From contig OX465579.1 of the NCBI GenBank assembly GCA_950022655.1, forward strand, positions 16,219,088 to 16,283,087: DNA of 64,000 nucleotides, in the 5' to 3' direction. The notes under the pieces are model-generated. The model made no database searches, was not told the DNA's origin, and saw only the letters and a list, made by a program, of their open reading frames with translations. The translations under genes and the position numbers were made by a program. Source of the stretch: Alentia gelatinosa. Lineage: Eukaryota > Annelida > Polychaeta > Phyllodocida > Polynoidae. Below, piece after piece: positions 47,246 to 58,926 of the stretch; positions within the stretch are counted from its first letter, which is position 1, and each line of letters starts with the position of its first letter.

Positions 47246-47318
47246 CACCTCCGGTGGGACTCGAACCCACAACCTCCGGATTAGAAGTCCGGCGCGCTAT
47301 CCATTGCGCCACAGAGGC
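47246..47318 (-). tRNA. tRNA-Arg(UCU), Arg-b of unit 21
   Basis: Consensus copy. Confidence 0.95.
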
Positions 47319-48254
47319 AATATGACTAACCCATGTATGACACCTTGACTATCACAAGGGAGAGACTATGAAAATGAGGCCAGTGTCCTAATTTAATTAG
47401 CACATTGGATTCACTATACTAGGAGCTAGTGTCATTTCCATTTACAATGGAAGAGACCAGTATACCTAAATTACTTCATAAGATAAAAGTAAGAGAATAT
47501 CATAAGAAACCATGTTTTTTAACCATCTGTATCGGATTGAGAATCAAGTATCAAGAATGTTTCAATAAACCTCGAGAATTGATTTGATAGTTGCTCTCAA
47601 GTGTCATGAACAGGAATATCAATCAAGTTTTAGAAATCTATATGTTCAAACAAATGGGAACTGATTACTGAGTGGGTCTGAATGTGATAGATTCAATAAC
47701 CTGGTCAGTGGTCGAAGGTAAGGAGTGTGTATGTGGGAGGAGTTGGGGAGAGGTATTGATATGGAGTGACTGGGTTGAGATAGAATCATATGCCTACCCT
47801 TCCACCAATCTCATACCATCTTACTGGGTCCTTGTTTCCTTGAGGAGCACAGTGAATGGTCTTTCCCATAATATGTGGCAGTTCCAATGCTATACAGTCA
47901 GGTCTGTCCCATGAAATTTGAAATTGTAAAGTGGTAGGAGAGCAGTGAGCCAGAAAAAATAGACTCTTCAGTGGATCTAGCTGGTCAGTAAAGTAAAAGT
48001 AGTGGCTGTAGGATGGGAGGGGGTGAGGGCTATTCTGGCATGACTGTAGGGTGGCTTCAGGTCCAGTGTGTTATACCTAAATCTTCATCTGTGTTTTTTT
48101 CTTAGTAAATATGTCTCTTTCTCTTTGATTATGTCTGTTTTCTGTCTCCAGTTGGTTACTTCTCTGCTTAGTACTTAGTACTGCTATCAAGTTACTTTGC
48201 TGTTTCTCCATCTTTCCCATGTGCAGTTTGGTTTGGGTATGAAAAGATATTTGC

Positions 48255-48327
48255 AGGTTCTGGCGAGGTTCGAACTCGCGGCCTTCTGCGTGTAAAGCAG
48301 ACGTGATAACCACTACACCACAGAACC
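48255..48327 (-). tRNA. tRNA-Val(UAC), Val-a of unit 22
   Basis: Consensus copy, without the damage seen in units 20-21. Confidence 0.95.
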
Positions 48328-48793
48328 TGCTCTTATCATTAAGGGAAGAAAACACCCTTTTACTCCATTGTTTCCTTATCTGGTTATTCCTGAGACCTTT
48401 CCTTTTAAAACATTGCCCTATAATTATTTAATATGGTAGTATTTGATGCAAAGCAACAATGAGGTTCTTTCTAGACAGGTCTAGCCTATTTTTATTATCA
48501 TTGAGATGTGTTTGGATTATATTTTGCTTCAAACCACATAGTTTGCCCATTACAATCGCACCTGATTTCTCCAAAATCCAATTGGATTCCAGGAGAATAG
48601 TTTCATGAATGAAGGGTCTTACTTAGTACTGCTTTGTAGTTATGTTGCTCTTTCTGGTTCTTTCTCAAATGCATATTCCTTTCATCTCTCCCTCCGCTTT
48701 GGCCAATTTCCTTTAAGGTTGGCTGTAAGGGCACATGTGTATTTTGAAAGAAGCCCATCACTTATCTGCTAATTGGTGTGAAAAGATAATTGC

Positions 48794-48866
48794 AGGTTCT
48801 GGCGAGGTTCGAACTCGCGGCCTTCTGCGTGTAAAGCAGACGTGATAACCACTACACCACAGAACC
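48794..48866 (-). tRNA. tRNA-Val(UAC), Val-b of unit 22
   Basis: Consensus copy. Confidence 0.95.
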
Positions 48867-49299
48867 TGTTCTTATTATGGAGGGAAGAAAACATCCTTTA
48901 ATTCCATTGTATCCTTATCTGATTATTCCTCAGACCATTCCTTAACTAGGAGCTAATGTTATTTCCATTTACAATGGAAGAGAGCAGTATACCTAAAATC
49001 CTTCATAAAATATAAGTAAGAGTATCATGAGAAATTATGTATTTGAACAATCTGTATTTGATCGAGAATCAAATATCAAGAATGTTTCAAGAAACCTCGA
49101 GAATTGATTTGATAGTTGCTCCCAACTGTCATGAACAGGAATATCAATCAAGTTTTAGAAATTTATATTGACCATGAAGTGAGTCCAATGTCCTAACTTA
49201 ATCATCACATTGGATCGTCCATGAAATGAGTCCAGTTTCCCTACCTTACCATTACCTTAATTTGCCGATTGAACTCAATGCATGGCACTAAAACCCTAA

Positions 49300-49372
49300 C
49301 ACCTCCGGTGGGACTCGAACCCACAACCTCCGGATTAGAAGTCCGGCGCGCTATCCATTGCGCCACAGAGGC
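49300..49372 (-). tRNA. tRNA-Arg(UCU), Arg-a of unit 22
   Basis: Consensus copy. Confidence 0.95.
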
Positions 49373-49594
49373 AATCTGACTAAAAGATGCAGGAGATCTT
49401 GACTATTACTTGGGATTGACCATGAAGTGAGTCCAGTATCCTAATTTAATCATCACATCGAATTCACTATAAAATGAATCCAGTATGATAGGCTTACAAT
49501 CACAGTGGATTGTCCATGAAATGAGTCCAGTATCCCTACCTTACCGTTACCTTAATTTGCCGATTGAAATCAATGCATGGCACTAAAACCCTAA

Positions 49595-49667
49595 CACCTC
49601 CGGTGGGACTCGAACCCACAACCTCCGGATTAGAAGTCCGGCGCGCTATCCATTGCGCCACAGAGGC
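49595..49667 (-). tRNA. tRNA-Arg(UCU), Arg-b of unit 22
   Basis: Consensus copy, with its first 11 nt repeated 319 bp to the right. Confidence 0.95.
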
Positions 49668-50294
49668 AATATGACTAACCCATGTATGACACCTTGACTA
49701 TCACAAGGGAGAGACTATGAAAATGAGGCCAGTGTCCTAATTTAATTAGCACATTGGATTCACTATACTAGGAGCTAGTGTCATTTCCATTTACAATGGA
49801 AGAGACCAGTATACCTAAATTACTTCATAAGATAAAAGTAAGAGAATATCATAAGAAACCATGTATTTGAACCATCTGTATCGGATTGAGAATCAAGTAT
49901 CAAGAATGTTTCAATAAACCTCGAGAATTGATTTGATAGTTGCTCTCAAGTGTCATGAACAGGAATATCAATCAAGCCACAGAGGCAATATGACTAACCC
50001 ATGTATGACACCTTGACTATCACAAGGGAGAGACTATGAAAATGAGGCCAGTGTCCTAATTTAATTAGCACATTGGATTCACTATACTAGGAGCTAGTGT
50101 CATTTCCATTTACAATGGAAGAGACCAGTATACCTAAATTACTTCATAAGATAAAAGTAAGAGAATATCATAAGAAACCATGTATTTGAACAATCTGTAT
50201 CGGATTGAGAATCAAGTATCAAGAATGTTTCAATAAACCTCGAGAATTGATTTGATAGTTGCTCTCAAGTGTCATGAACAGGAATATCAATCAA
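49657..50294. repeat. Tandem 319-bp duplication, second instance
   Basis: Copies at 49657-49975 and 49976-50294, with the same junction as at 40254/40255. The right copy has GAACAATCTG where the left has GAACCATCTG. Confidence 0.88.
49976..49986 (-). pseudogene. 11-bp stub of tRNA-Arg 5' end
   Basis: By-product of the 319-bp duplication, identical to the stub at 40255-40265. Confidence 0.88.
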
Positions 50295-50922
50295 GTTTTA
50301 GAAATCTATATGTTCAAACAAATGGGAACTGATTACTGAGTGGGTCTGAATGTGATAGATTCAATAACCTGGTCAGTGGTCGAAGGTAAGGAGTGTGTAT
50401 GTGGGAGGAGTTGGGGAGAGGTATTGATATGGAGTGACTGGGTTGAGATAGAATCATATGCCTACCCTTCCACGAATCTCATACCATCTTACTGGGTCCT
50501 TGTTTCCTTGAGGAGCACAGTGAATGGTCTTTCCCATAATATGTGGCAGTTCCAATGCTATACAGTCAGGTCTGTCCCATGAGATTTGAAATTGTAAAGT
50601 GGTAGGAGAGCAGTGAGCCAGAAAAAATAGACTCTTCAGTGGATCTAGCTGGTCAGTAAAGTAAAAGTAGTGGCTGTGGGATGGGAGGGGGTGAGGGCTA
50701 TTCTGGCATGACTGTAGGGTGGCTTCAGGTCCAGTGTGTTATACCTAAATCTTCATCTGTGTTTTTTTCTTAGTAAATATGTCTCTTTCTCTTTGATTAT
50801 GTCTGTTTTCTGTCTCCAGTTGGTTACTTCTCTGCTTAGTACTTAGTACTGCTATCAAGTTACTTTGCTGTTTCTCCATCTTTCCCATGTGCAGTTTGGT
50901 TTGGGTATGAAAAGATATTTGC

Positions 50923-50995
50923 AGGTTCTGGCGAGGTTCGAACTCGCGGCCTTCTGCGTGTAAAGCAGACGTGATAACCACTACACCACAGAACC
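50923..50995 (-). tRNA. tRNA-Val(UAC), Val-a of unit 23
   Basis: Consensus copy. Confidence 0.95.
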
Positions 50996-51462
50996 TGCTC
51001 TTATCATTAAGGGAAGAAAACACCCTTTTACTCCATTGTTTCCTTATCTGGTTATTCCTGAGACCTTTCCTTTTAAAACATTGCCCTATAATTATTTAAT
51101 ATGGTAGTATTTGATGCAAAACAACAATGAGGTTCTTTCTAGACAGGTCTAGCCTATTTTTATTATCATTGAGATGTGTTTGGATTATATTTTGCTTCAA
51201 ACCACATAGTTTGCCCATTACAATCGCACCTGATTTCTCCAAAATCCAATTGGGTTTCCAGGAGAATAGTTTCATGAATGAAGGGTCTTACTTAGTACTG
51301 CTTTGTAGTTATGTTGCTCTTTCTGGTTCTTTCTCAAATGCATATTCCTTTCATCTCTCCCTCCGCTTTGGCCAATTTCCTTTAAGGTTGGCTGTAAGGG
51401 CACATGTGTATTTTGAAAGAAGCCCATCACTTATCTGCTAATTGGTGTGAAAAGATAATTGC

Positions 51463-51535
51463 AGGTTCTGGCGAGGTTCGAACTCGCGGCCTTCTGCGTG
51501 TAAAGCAGACGTGATAACCACTACACCACAGAACC
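51463..51535 (-). tRNA. tRNA-Val(UAC), Val-b of unit 23
   Basis: Consensus copy. Confidence 0.95.
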
Positions 51536-51970
51536 TGTTCTTATTATGGAGGGAAGAAAACATCCTTTAATTCCATTGTATCCTTATCTGATTATTCCTC
51601 AGACCATTCCTTAACTAGGAGCTAATGTTATTTCCATTTACAATGGAAGAGAGCAGTATACCTAAAATCCTTCATGAAATATAAGTAAGAGAATATCATA
51701 AGAAATTATGTATTTGAACAATCTGTATTTGATCGAGAATCAAATATCAAGAATGTTTCAAGAAACCTCGAGAATTGATTTGATAGTTGTTCCCAACTGT
51801 CATGAACAGGAATATCAATCAAGTTTTAGAAATTTATATTGACCATGAAGTGAGTCCAATGTCCTAACTTAATCATCACATTGGATCGTCCATGAAATGA
51901 GTCCAGTTTCCCTACCTTACCATTACCTTAATTTGCCGATTGAACTCAATGCATGGCACTAAAACCCTAA

Positions 51971-52043
51971 CACCTCCGGTGGGACTCGAACCCACAACCT
52001 CCGGATTAGAAGTCCGGCGCGCTATCCATTGCGCCACAGAGGC
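51971..52043 (-). tRNA. tRNA-Arg(UCU), Arg-a of unit 23
   Basis: Consensus copy. Confidence 0.95.
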
Positions 52044-52265
52044 AATCTGACTAAAAGATGCAGGAGATCTTGACTATTACTTGGGATTGACCATGAAGTG
52101 AGTCCAGTATCCTAATTTAATCATCACATCGAATTCACTATAAAATGAATCCAGTATGATAGGCTTACAATCACAGTGGATTGTCCATGAAATGAGTCCA
52201 GTATCCCTACCTTACCGTTACCTTAATTTGCCGATTGAAATCAATGCATGGCACTAAAACCCTAA

Positions 52266-52338
52266 CACCTCCGGTGGGACTCGAACCCACAACCTCCGGA
52301 TTAGAAGTCCGGCGCGCTATCCATTGCACCACAGAGGC
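52266..52338 (-). tRNA. tRNA-Arg(UCU), Arg-b of unit 23, C11U
   Basis: C11U changes the D-stem pair C11-G24 to a U-G wobble and remains within the A-box consensus. Confidence 0.94.
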
Positions 52339-53274
52339 AATATGACTAACCCATGTATGACACCTTGACTATCACAAGGGAGAGACTATGAAAATGAGGC
52401 CAGTGTCCTAATTTAATTAGCACATTGGATTCACTATACTAGGAGCTAGTGTCATTTCCATTTACAATGGAAGAGACCAGTATACCTAAATTACTTCATA
52501 AGATAAAAGTAAGAGAATATCATAAGAAACCATGTATTTGAACCATCTGTATCGGATTGAGAATCAAGTATCAAGAATGTTTCAATAAACCTCGAGAATT
52601 GATTTGATAGTTGCTCTCAAGTGTCATGAACAGGAATATCAATCAAGTTTTAGAAATCTATATGTTCAAACAAATGGGAACTGATTACTGAGTGGGTCTG
52701 AATGTGATAGATTCAATAACCTGGTCAGTGGTCGAAGGTAAGGAGTGTGTATGTGGGAGGAGTTGGGGAGAGGTATTGATATGGAGTGACTGGGTTGAGA
52801 TAGAATCATATGCCTACCCTTCCACCAATCTCATACCATCTTACTGGGTCCTTGTTTCCTTGAGGAGCACAGTGAATGGTCTTTCCCATAATATGTGGCA
52901 GTTCCAATGCTATACAGTCAGGTCTGTCCCATGAGATTTGAAATTGTAAAGTGGTAGGAGAGCAGTGAGCCAGAAAAAATAGACTCTTCAGTGGATCTAG
53001 CTGGTCAGTAAAGTAAAAGTAGTGGCTGTGGGATGGGAGGGGGTGAGGGCTATTCTGGCATGACTGTAGGGTGGCTTCAGGTCCAGTGTGTTATACCTAA
53101 ATCTTCATCTGTGTTTTTTTCTTAGTAAATATGTCTCTTTCTCTTTGATTATGTCTGTTTTCTGTCTCCAGTTGGTTACTTCTCTGCTTAGTACTTAGTA
53201 CTGCTATCAAGTTACTTTGCTGTTTCTCCATCTTTCCCATGTGCAGTTTGGTTTGGGTATGAAAAGATATTTTC

Positions 53275-53347
53275 AGGTTCTGGCGAGGTTCGAACTCGCG
53301 GCCTTCTGCGTGTAAAGCAGACGTGATAACCACTACACCACAGAACC
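53275..53347 (-). tRNA. tRNA-Val(UAC), sole Val of unit 24
   Basis: Gene body is consensus. The trailer reads GAAAATATC instead of GCAAATATC, which shortens the helix extension by one pair and gives a second A-rich stretch before T4. Confidence 0.94.
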
Positions 53348-53632
53348 TGCTCTTATCATTAAGGGAAGAAAACACCCTTTTACTCCATTGTTTCCTTATC
53401 TGGTTATTCCTGAGACCTTTCCTTTTAAAACATTGCCCAACTATTACTTGGGATTGACCATGAAGTGAGTCCAGTATCCTAATTTAATCATCACATCGAA
53501 TTCACTATAAAATGAATCCAGTATGATAGGCTTACAATCACAGTGGTTTGTCCATGAAATGAGTCCAGTATCCCTACCTTACCGTTACCTTAATTTGCCA
53601 ATTGAAATCAATGCATGGCACTAAAACCCTAA

Positions 53633-53705
53633 TACCTCCGGTGGGACTCGAACCCACAACCTCCGGATTAGAAGTCCGGCGCGCTATCCATTGCGCCACA
53701 GAGGC
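53633..53705 (-). tRNA. tRNA-Arg(UCU), sole Arg of unit 24, G73A
   Basis: Body is consensus, but the discriminator is A73 instead of G73. Arginine tRNAs accept either base in many systems, so function is plausible. Flanks are of Arg-b type. Confidence 0.93.
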
Positions 53706-54641
53706 AATATGACTAACCCATGTATGACACCTTGACTATCACAAGGGAGAGACTATGAAAATGAGGCCAGTGTCCTAATTTAATTAGCACATTGGATTCA
53801 CTATACTAGGAGCTAGTGTCATTTCCATTTACAATGGAAGAGACCAGTATACCTGAATTACTTCATAAGATAAAAGTAAGAGAATATCATAAGAAACCAT
53901 GTATTTGAACCATCTGTATCGGATTGAGAATCAAATATCAAGAATGTTTCAATAAACCTCGAGAATTGATTTGATAGTTGCTCTCAAGTGTCATGAACAG
54001 GAATATCAATCAAGCTTTAGAAATCTATATGTTCAAACAAATGGGAACTGATTACTGAGTGGGTCTGAATGTGATAGATTCAATAACCTGGTCAGTGGTC
54101 GAAGGTAAGGAGTGTGTATGTGGGAGGAGTTGGGGAGAGGTATTGATATGGAGTGACTGGGTTGAGATAGAATCATATGCCTACCCTTCCACCAATCTCA
54201 TACCATCTTACTGGGTCCTTGTTTCCTTGAGGAGCACAGTGAATGGTCTTTCCCATAATATGTGGCAGTTCCAATGCTATACAGTCAGGTCCGTCCCATG
54301 AAATTTGAAATTGTAAAGTGGTAGGAGAGCAGTGAGCCAGAAAAAATAGACTCTTCAGTGGATCTAGCTGGTCAGTAAAGTAAAAGTAGTGGCTGTAGGA
54401 TGGAAGGGGGTGAGGGCTATTCTGGCATGACTGTAGGGTGGCTTCAGGTCCAGTGTGTTATACCTAAATCTTCATCTGTGTTTTTTTCTTAGTAAATATG
54501 TCTCTTTCTCTTTGATTATGTCTGTTTTCTGTCTCCAGTTGGTTACTTCTCTGCTTAGTACTTAGTACTGCTATCAAGTTACTTTGCTGTTTCTCCATCT
54601 TTCCCATGTGCAGTTTGGTTTGGGTATGAAAAGATATTTGC

Positions 54642-54714
54642 AGGTTCTGGCGAGGTTCGAACTCGCGGCCTTCTGCGTGTAAAGCAGACGTGATAACCAC
54701 TACACCACAGAACC
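54642..54714 (-). tRNA. tRNA-Val(UAC), Val-a of unit 25
   Basis: Consensus copy. Confidence 0.95.
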
Positions 54715-55180
54715 TGCTCTTATCATTAAGGGAAGAAAACACCCTTTTACTCCATTGTTTCCTTATCTGGTTATTCCTGAGACCTTTCCTTTTAAAACAT
54801 TGCCCTATAATTATTTAATATGGTAGTATTTGATGCAAAGCAACAATGAGGTTCTTTCTAGACAGGTCTAGCCTATTTTTATTATGATTGAGATGTGTTT
54901 GGATTATATTTTGCTTCAAACCACATAGTTTGCCCATTACAATCGCACCTGATTTCTCCAAAATCCAATTGGTTTCCAGGAGAATAGTTTCATGAATGAA
55001 GGGTCTTACTTAGTACTGCTTTGTAGTTATGTTGCTCTTTCTGGTTCTTTCTCAAATGCATATACCTTTCATCTCTCCCTCCGCTTTGGCCAATTTCCTT
55101 TAATTTTGGCTATAAGGGCACATGTGTATTTTGAAAGAAGCCTATCACTTATCTGCTAATTGGTGTGAAAAGAAAATTGC

Positions 55181-55253
55181 AGGTTCTGGCGAGGTTCGAA
55201 CTCGCGGCCTTCTGCGTGTAAAGCAGACGTGATAACCACTACACCACAGAACC
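55181..55253 (-). tRNA. tRNA-Val(UAC), Val-b of unit 25
   Basis: Consensus gene with two T4 runs in the trailer (GAAAAGAAAATTGC on the plus strand), a doubled terminator. Confidence 0.95.
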
Positions 55254-55688
55254 TGTTCTTATTATGGAGGGAAGAAAACATCCTTTAATTCCATTGTATC
55301 CTTATCTGATTATTCCTCAGACCATTCCTTAACTAGGAGCTAATGTTATTTCCATTTACAATGGAAGAGAGCAGTATACCTAAAATCCTTCATGAAATAT
55401 AAGTAAGAGAATATCATAAGAAATTATGTATTTGAACAATCTGTATTTGATCGAGAATCAAATATCAAGAATGTTTCAAGAAACCTCGAGAATTGATTTG
55501 ATAGTTGTTCCCAACTGTCATGAACAGGAATATCAATCAAGTTTTAGAAATTTATATTGACCATGAAGTGAGTCCAATGTCCTAACTTAATCATCACATT
55601 GGATCGTCCATGAAATGAGTCCAGTTTCCCTACCTTACCATTACCTTAATTTGCCGATTGAACTCAATGCATGGCACTAAAACCCTAA

Positions 55689-55761
55689 CACCTCCGGTGG
55701 GACTCGAACCCACAACCTCCGGATTAGAAGTCCGGCGCGCTATCCATTGCGCCACAGAGGC
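55689..55761 (-). tRNA. tRNA-Arg(UCU), Arg-a of unit 25
   Basis: Consensus copy. Confidence 0.95.
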
Positions 55762-55983
55762 AATCTGACTAAAAGATGCAGGAGATCTTGACTATTACTT
55801 GGGATTGACCATGAAGTGAGTCCAGTATCCTAATTTAATCATCACATCGAATTCACTATAAAATGAATCCAGTATGATAGGCTTACAATCACAGTGGATT
55901 GTCCATGAAATGAGTCCAGTATCCCTACCGTACCGTTACCTTAATTTGCCGATTGAAATCAATGCATGGCACTAAAACCCTAA

Positions 55984-56056
55984 CACCTCCGGTGGGACTC
56001 GAACCCACAACCTCCGGATTAGAAGTCCGGCGCGCTATCCATTGCGCCACAGAGGC
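55984..56056 (-). tRNA. tRNA-Arg(UCU), Arg-b of unit 25
   Basis: Consensus copy. Confidence 0.95.
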
Positions 56057-56992
56057 AATATGACTAACCCATGTATGACACCTTGACTATCACAAGGGAG
56101 AGACTATGAAAATGAGGCCAGTGTCCTAATTTAATTAGCACATTGGATTCACTATACTAGGAGCTAGTGTCATTTCCATTTACAATGGAAGAGACCAGTA
56201 TACCTAAATTACTTCATAAGATAAAAGTAAGAGAATATCATAAGAAACCATGTATTTGAACCATCTGTATCGGATTGAGAATCAAGTATCAAGAATGTTT
56301 CAATAAACCTCGAGAATTGATTTGATAGTTGCTCTCAAGTGTCATGAACAGGAATATCAATCAAGTTTTAGAAATCTATATGTTCAAACAAATGGGAACT
56401 GATTACTGAGTGGGTCTGAATGTGATAGATTCAATAACCTGGTCAGTGGTCGAAGGTAAGGAGTGTGTATGTTGGAGGAGTTGGGGAGAGGTATTGATAT
56501 GGAGTGACTGGGTTGAGATAGAATCATATGCCTACCCTTCCACCAATCTCATACCATCTTACTGGGTCCTTGTTTCCTTGAGGAGCACAGTGAATGGTCT
56601 TTCCCATAATATGTGGCAGTTCCAATGCTATACAGTCAGGTCTGTCCCATGAGATTTGAAATTGTAAAGTGGTAGGAGAGCAGTGAGCCAGAAAAAATAG
56701 GCTCTTCAGTGGATCTAGCTGGTCAGTAAAGTAAATGTAGTGGCTGTAGGAGGGGAGGGGGTGAGGGCTATTCTGGCATGACTGTAGGGTGGCTTCAGGT
56801 CCAGTGTGTTATACCTAAATCTTCATCTGTCTTTTTCTCTTAGTAAATATGTCTATTTCTCTTTGTTTATGTCTGTTTTCTGTCTCCAGTTGTGTACTTC
56901 TCTGCTTAGTACTTAGTACTGCTATCAAGTTACTTTGCTGTTTCTCCATCTTTCCCATGTGCAGTTTGGTATTGGTATGAAAAGATATTTGC

Positions 56993-57065
56993 AGGTTCTG
57001 GCGAGGTTTGAACTTGTGGCCTTCCGCATGTAACGCAGACGTGATAACGACTACACCACAGAACC
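56993..57065 (-). pseudogene. Degenerate tRNA-Val, Val-a of unit 26
   Basis: Full length and still UAC, but with at least seven changes. G57A hits the T loop and B box. G49A and G51A break two T-stem pairs, and G18 of the D loop is C. U32G and C38U alter the anticodon loop, and A41G makes a wobble. Clearly decaying. Confidence 0.88.
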
Positions 57066-57531
57066 TGCTCTTATCATTAAGGGAAGAAAACACCCTTTTA
57101 CTCCATTGTTTCCTTATCTGGTTATTCCTGAGACCTTTCCTTTTAAAACATTGCCCTATAATTATTTAATATGGTAGTATTTGATGCAAAGCAACAATGA
57201 GGTTCTTTCTTGACAGGTCTAGCATATTTTTATTATAATTGAGATGTGTTTGGATTATATTTTGCTTCAAAGCACATAGTTTGCCCATTACAATCGCACC
57301 TGATTTCTCCAAAATCCAATTGGTTTCCAGGAGAATAGTTTCATGAATGAAGGGTCTTACTTAGTACTGCTTTGTAGTTATGTTGCTCTTTCTCGTTCTT
57401 TCTCAAATGCAGATTCCTTTCATCTCTCCCTCCGCTTTGGCCAATTTCCTTTAAGGTTGGCTGTAAGGGCACATGTGCATTTTGAAAGAAGCCCATCACT
57501 TATCTGCTAATTGGTATGAAAAGATAATTGC

Positions 57532-57604
57532 AGGTTCTGGTGAGGTTCAAACTCGCGGCCTTCTGCGTGTAAAGCAGAGGTGATAACCACTACACCACAG
57601 AACC
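57532..57604 (-). pseudogene. tRNA-Val, first Val-b of unit 26, B box broken
   Basis: C56U destroys the invariant B-box C, G64A adds a C50/A64 mismatch, and G26C changes the hinge base. Confidence 0.85.
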
Positions 57605-57609
57605 TGCTC

Positions 57610-58141
57610 TTATTATGGAGGGAAGAAAACATCCTTTAATTCCATTGTATCCTTATCTGGTTATTCCTGAGACCTTTCCTTTAAAAACATTGCCCTATAA
57701 TTATTTAATATGGTAGTATTTGATGCAAAGCAACAATGAGGTTCTTTCTTGACAGGTCTAGCATATTTTTATTATAATTGAGATGTGTTTGGATCATATT
57801 TTGCTTCAAACCACATAGGTTGCCCATTACAATCGCACCTGATTTCACAAAAAAAATTGGTTTCCAGGAGAATAGTTTCATAAATGAAGGGTCTTATTTA
57901 GTACTGCTTTGTAGTTATGTTGCTCTTTCTCGTTCTTTCTCAAATGCAGATTCCTTTCATCTCTCCCTCCGCTTTGGCCAATTTCCTTTAAGTTTGGCTG
58001 TAAGGGCACATGTGTATTTTGAAAGAAGCCCATCACTTATCTGCTAATTGGTATGAAAAGATAATTGCAGGTTCTGGAGAGGTTCGAACTCGCGGCCTTC
58101 TGCGTGTAAAGCAGACGTGATAACCACTACACCACAGAACC
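57610..58141. repeat. Extra Val-b segment created by unequal crossover
   Basis: Just past the first Val-b, the flank switches at about 57642-57660 from Val-b type (CCATTGTATCCTTATCTG) to Val-a type (GTTATTCCTGAGACC). The whole spacer and a second Val-b then follow. The paralogous Val flanks supplied the homology. Confidence 0.88.
58069..58141 (-). tRNA. tRNA-Val(UAC), second Val-b of unit 26, G64U
   Basis: G64U gives C50/U64 in the T stem. Anticodon arm, A box and B-box core are intact. Confidence 0.88.
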
Positions 58142-58423
58142 TGCTCTTATTATGGAGGGAAGAAAACATCCTTTAATTTCATTGTATCCTTATCTGATTA
58201 TTACTCAGACCATTCCTTAACTAGGAGCTAATGTTATTTCCATTTACAATGGAAGAGAGCAGTCTCTATTTGATTGAGAATCAAATATCAAGAATGTTTC
58301 AAGAAACCTCGAGAATTGATTTGATAGTTGTTCCCAACTGTCATGAACAGGAATATCAATCAAGTTTTAGAAATTTATATTGACCATGAAGTGAGTCCAA
58401 TGTCCTAACTTAATCATCACATT

Positions 58424-58480
58424 GTATTCACTATAAAATGAATCCAGTATGATAGGCTGACGTTCACAGTGGATTGTCCA
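58424..58480. other. Ancestral-type segment retained in Arg-a flank
   Basis: ATTCACTATAAAATGAATCC through the following GGATTGTCC normally occurs only in the Arg-b flank. Its presence beside Arg-a here suggests that the other units lost it after the Arg duplication. Confidence 0.7.
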
Positions 58481-58558
58481 TGAAATGAGTTCAGTTTCCC
58501 TACCTTACCATTACCTTAATTTGTCGATTGAACTCAATGCATGGCACTAAAACCCTAA

Positions 58559-58631
58559 CACCTCCGGTGGGACTCGAACCCACAACCTCCGGATTAGAAG
58601 TCCGGCACGCTATCCATTGCGCCACAGAGGC
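58559..58631 (-). tRNA. tRNA-Arg(UCU), Arg-a of unit 26, C25U
   Basis: C25U gives a G10-U25 wobble in the D stem, which is tolerable. Confidence 0.93.
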
Positions 58632-58853
58632 AATCTGACTAAAAGATGCAGGAGATCTTGACTATTACTTGGGATTGACCATGAAGTGAGTCCAGTATGC
58701 TAATTTAATCATCACATCGAATTCACGTTAAAATGAATCCAGTATGATAGGCTTACAATCACAGTGGATTGTCCATGAAATGAGTCCAGTTTCCCTACCT
58801 TACCATTACCTTAATTTGCAGATTGAAATCAATGCATGGCACTAAAACCCTAA

Positions 58854-58926
58854 CACCTCCGGTGGGACTCGAACCCACAACCTCCGGATTAGAAGTCCGG
58901 CGTGCTATCCATTGCGCCACAGAGGC
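58854..58926 (-). tRNA. tRNA-Arg(UCU), Arg-b of unit 26, G24A
   Basis: G24A makes a C11/A24 mismatch in the D stem. The rest is consensus. Confidence 0.91.

Larger units (their letters stand above)
44968..47318. repeat. Array unit 21, twin of unit 20
   Basis: 2,351 bp, nearly identical to unit 20. One difference is CTGGTTCTTTC against CTCGTTCTTTC left of Val-b. Confidence 0.94.
47319..49667. repeat. Array unit 22, canonical
   Basis: 2,349 bp, with a small deletion in module X' (AAGAGTATCATGAG near 49019). Confidence 0.94.
49668..52338. repeat. Array unit 23 (with 319-bp duplication)
   Basis: 2,671 bp, all four genes. Confidence 0.92.
52339..53705. repeat. Array unit 24, minimal unit (one Val, one Arg)
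   Basis: 1,367 bp. A deletion of about 984 bp joins ATTGCCC to ACTATTACTTGGG at about 53438-53441, removing Val-b, module X' and Arg-a. Confidence 0.93.
53706..56056. repeat. Array unit 25, canonical
   Basis: 2,351 bp, all four genes. Some changes foreshadow the diverged right end (TTTAATTTTGGC near 55102). Confidence 0.94.
56057..58926. repeat. Array unit 26, diverged, with three Val loci
   Basis: 2,870 bp. The Val-b segment is duplicated (57532 and 58069) by a crossover reciprocal in type to the short-unit deletion. Module X' has lost about 90 bp near 58263. Confidence 0.92.
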
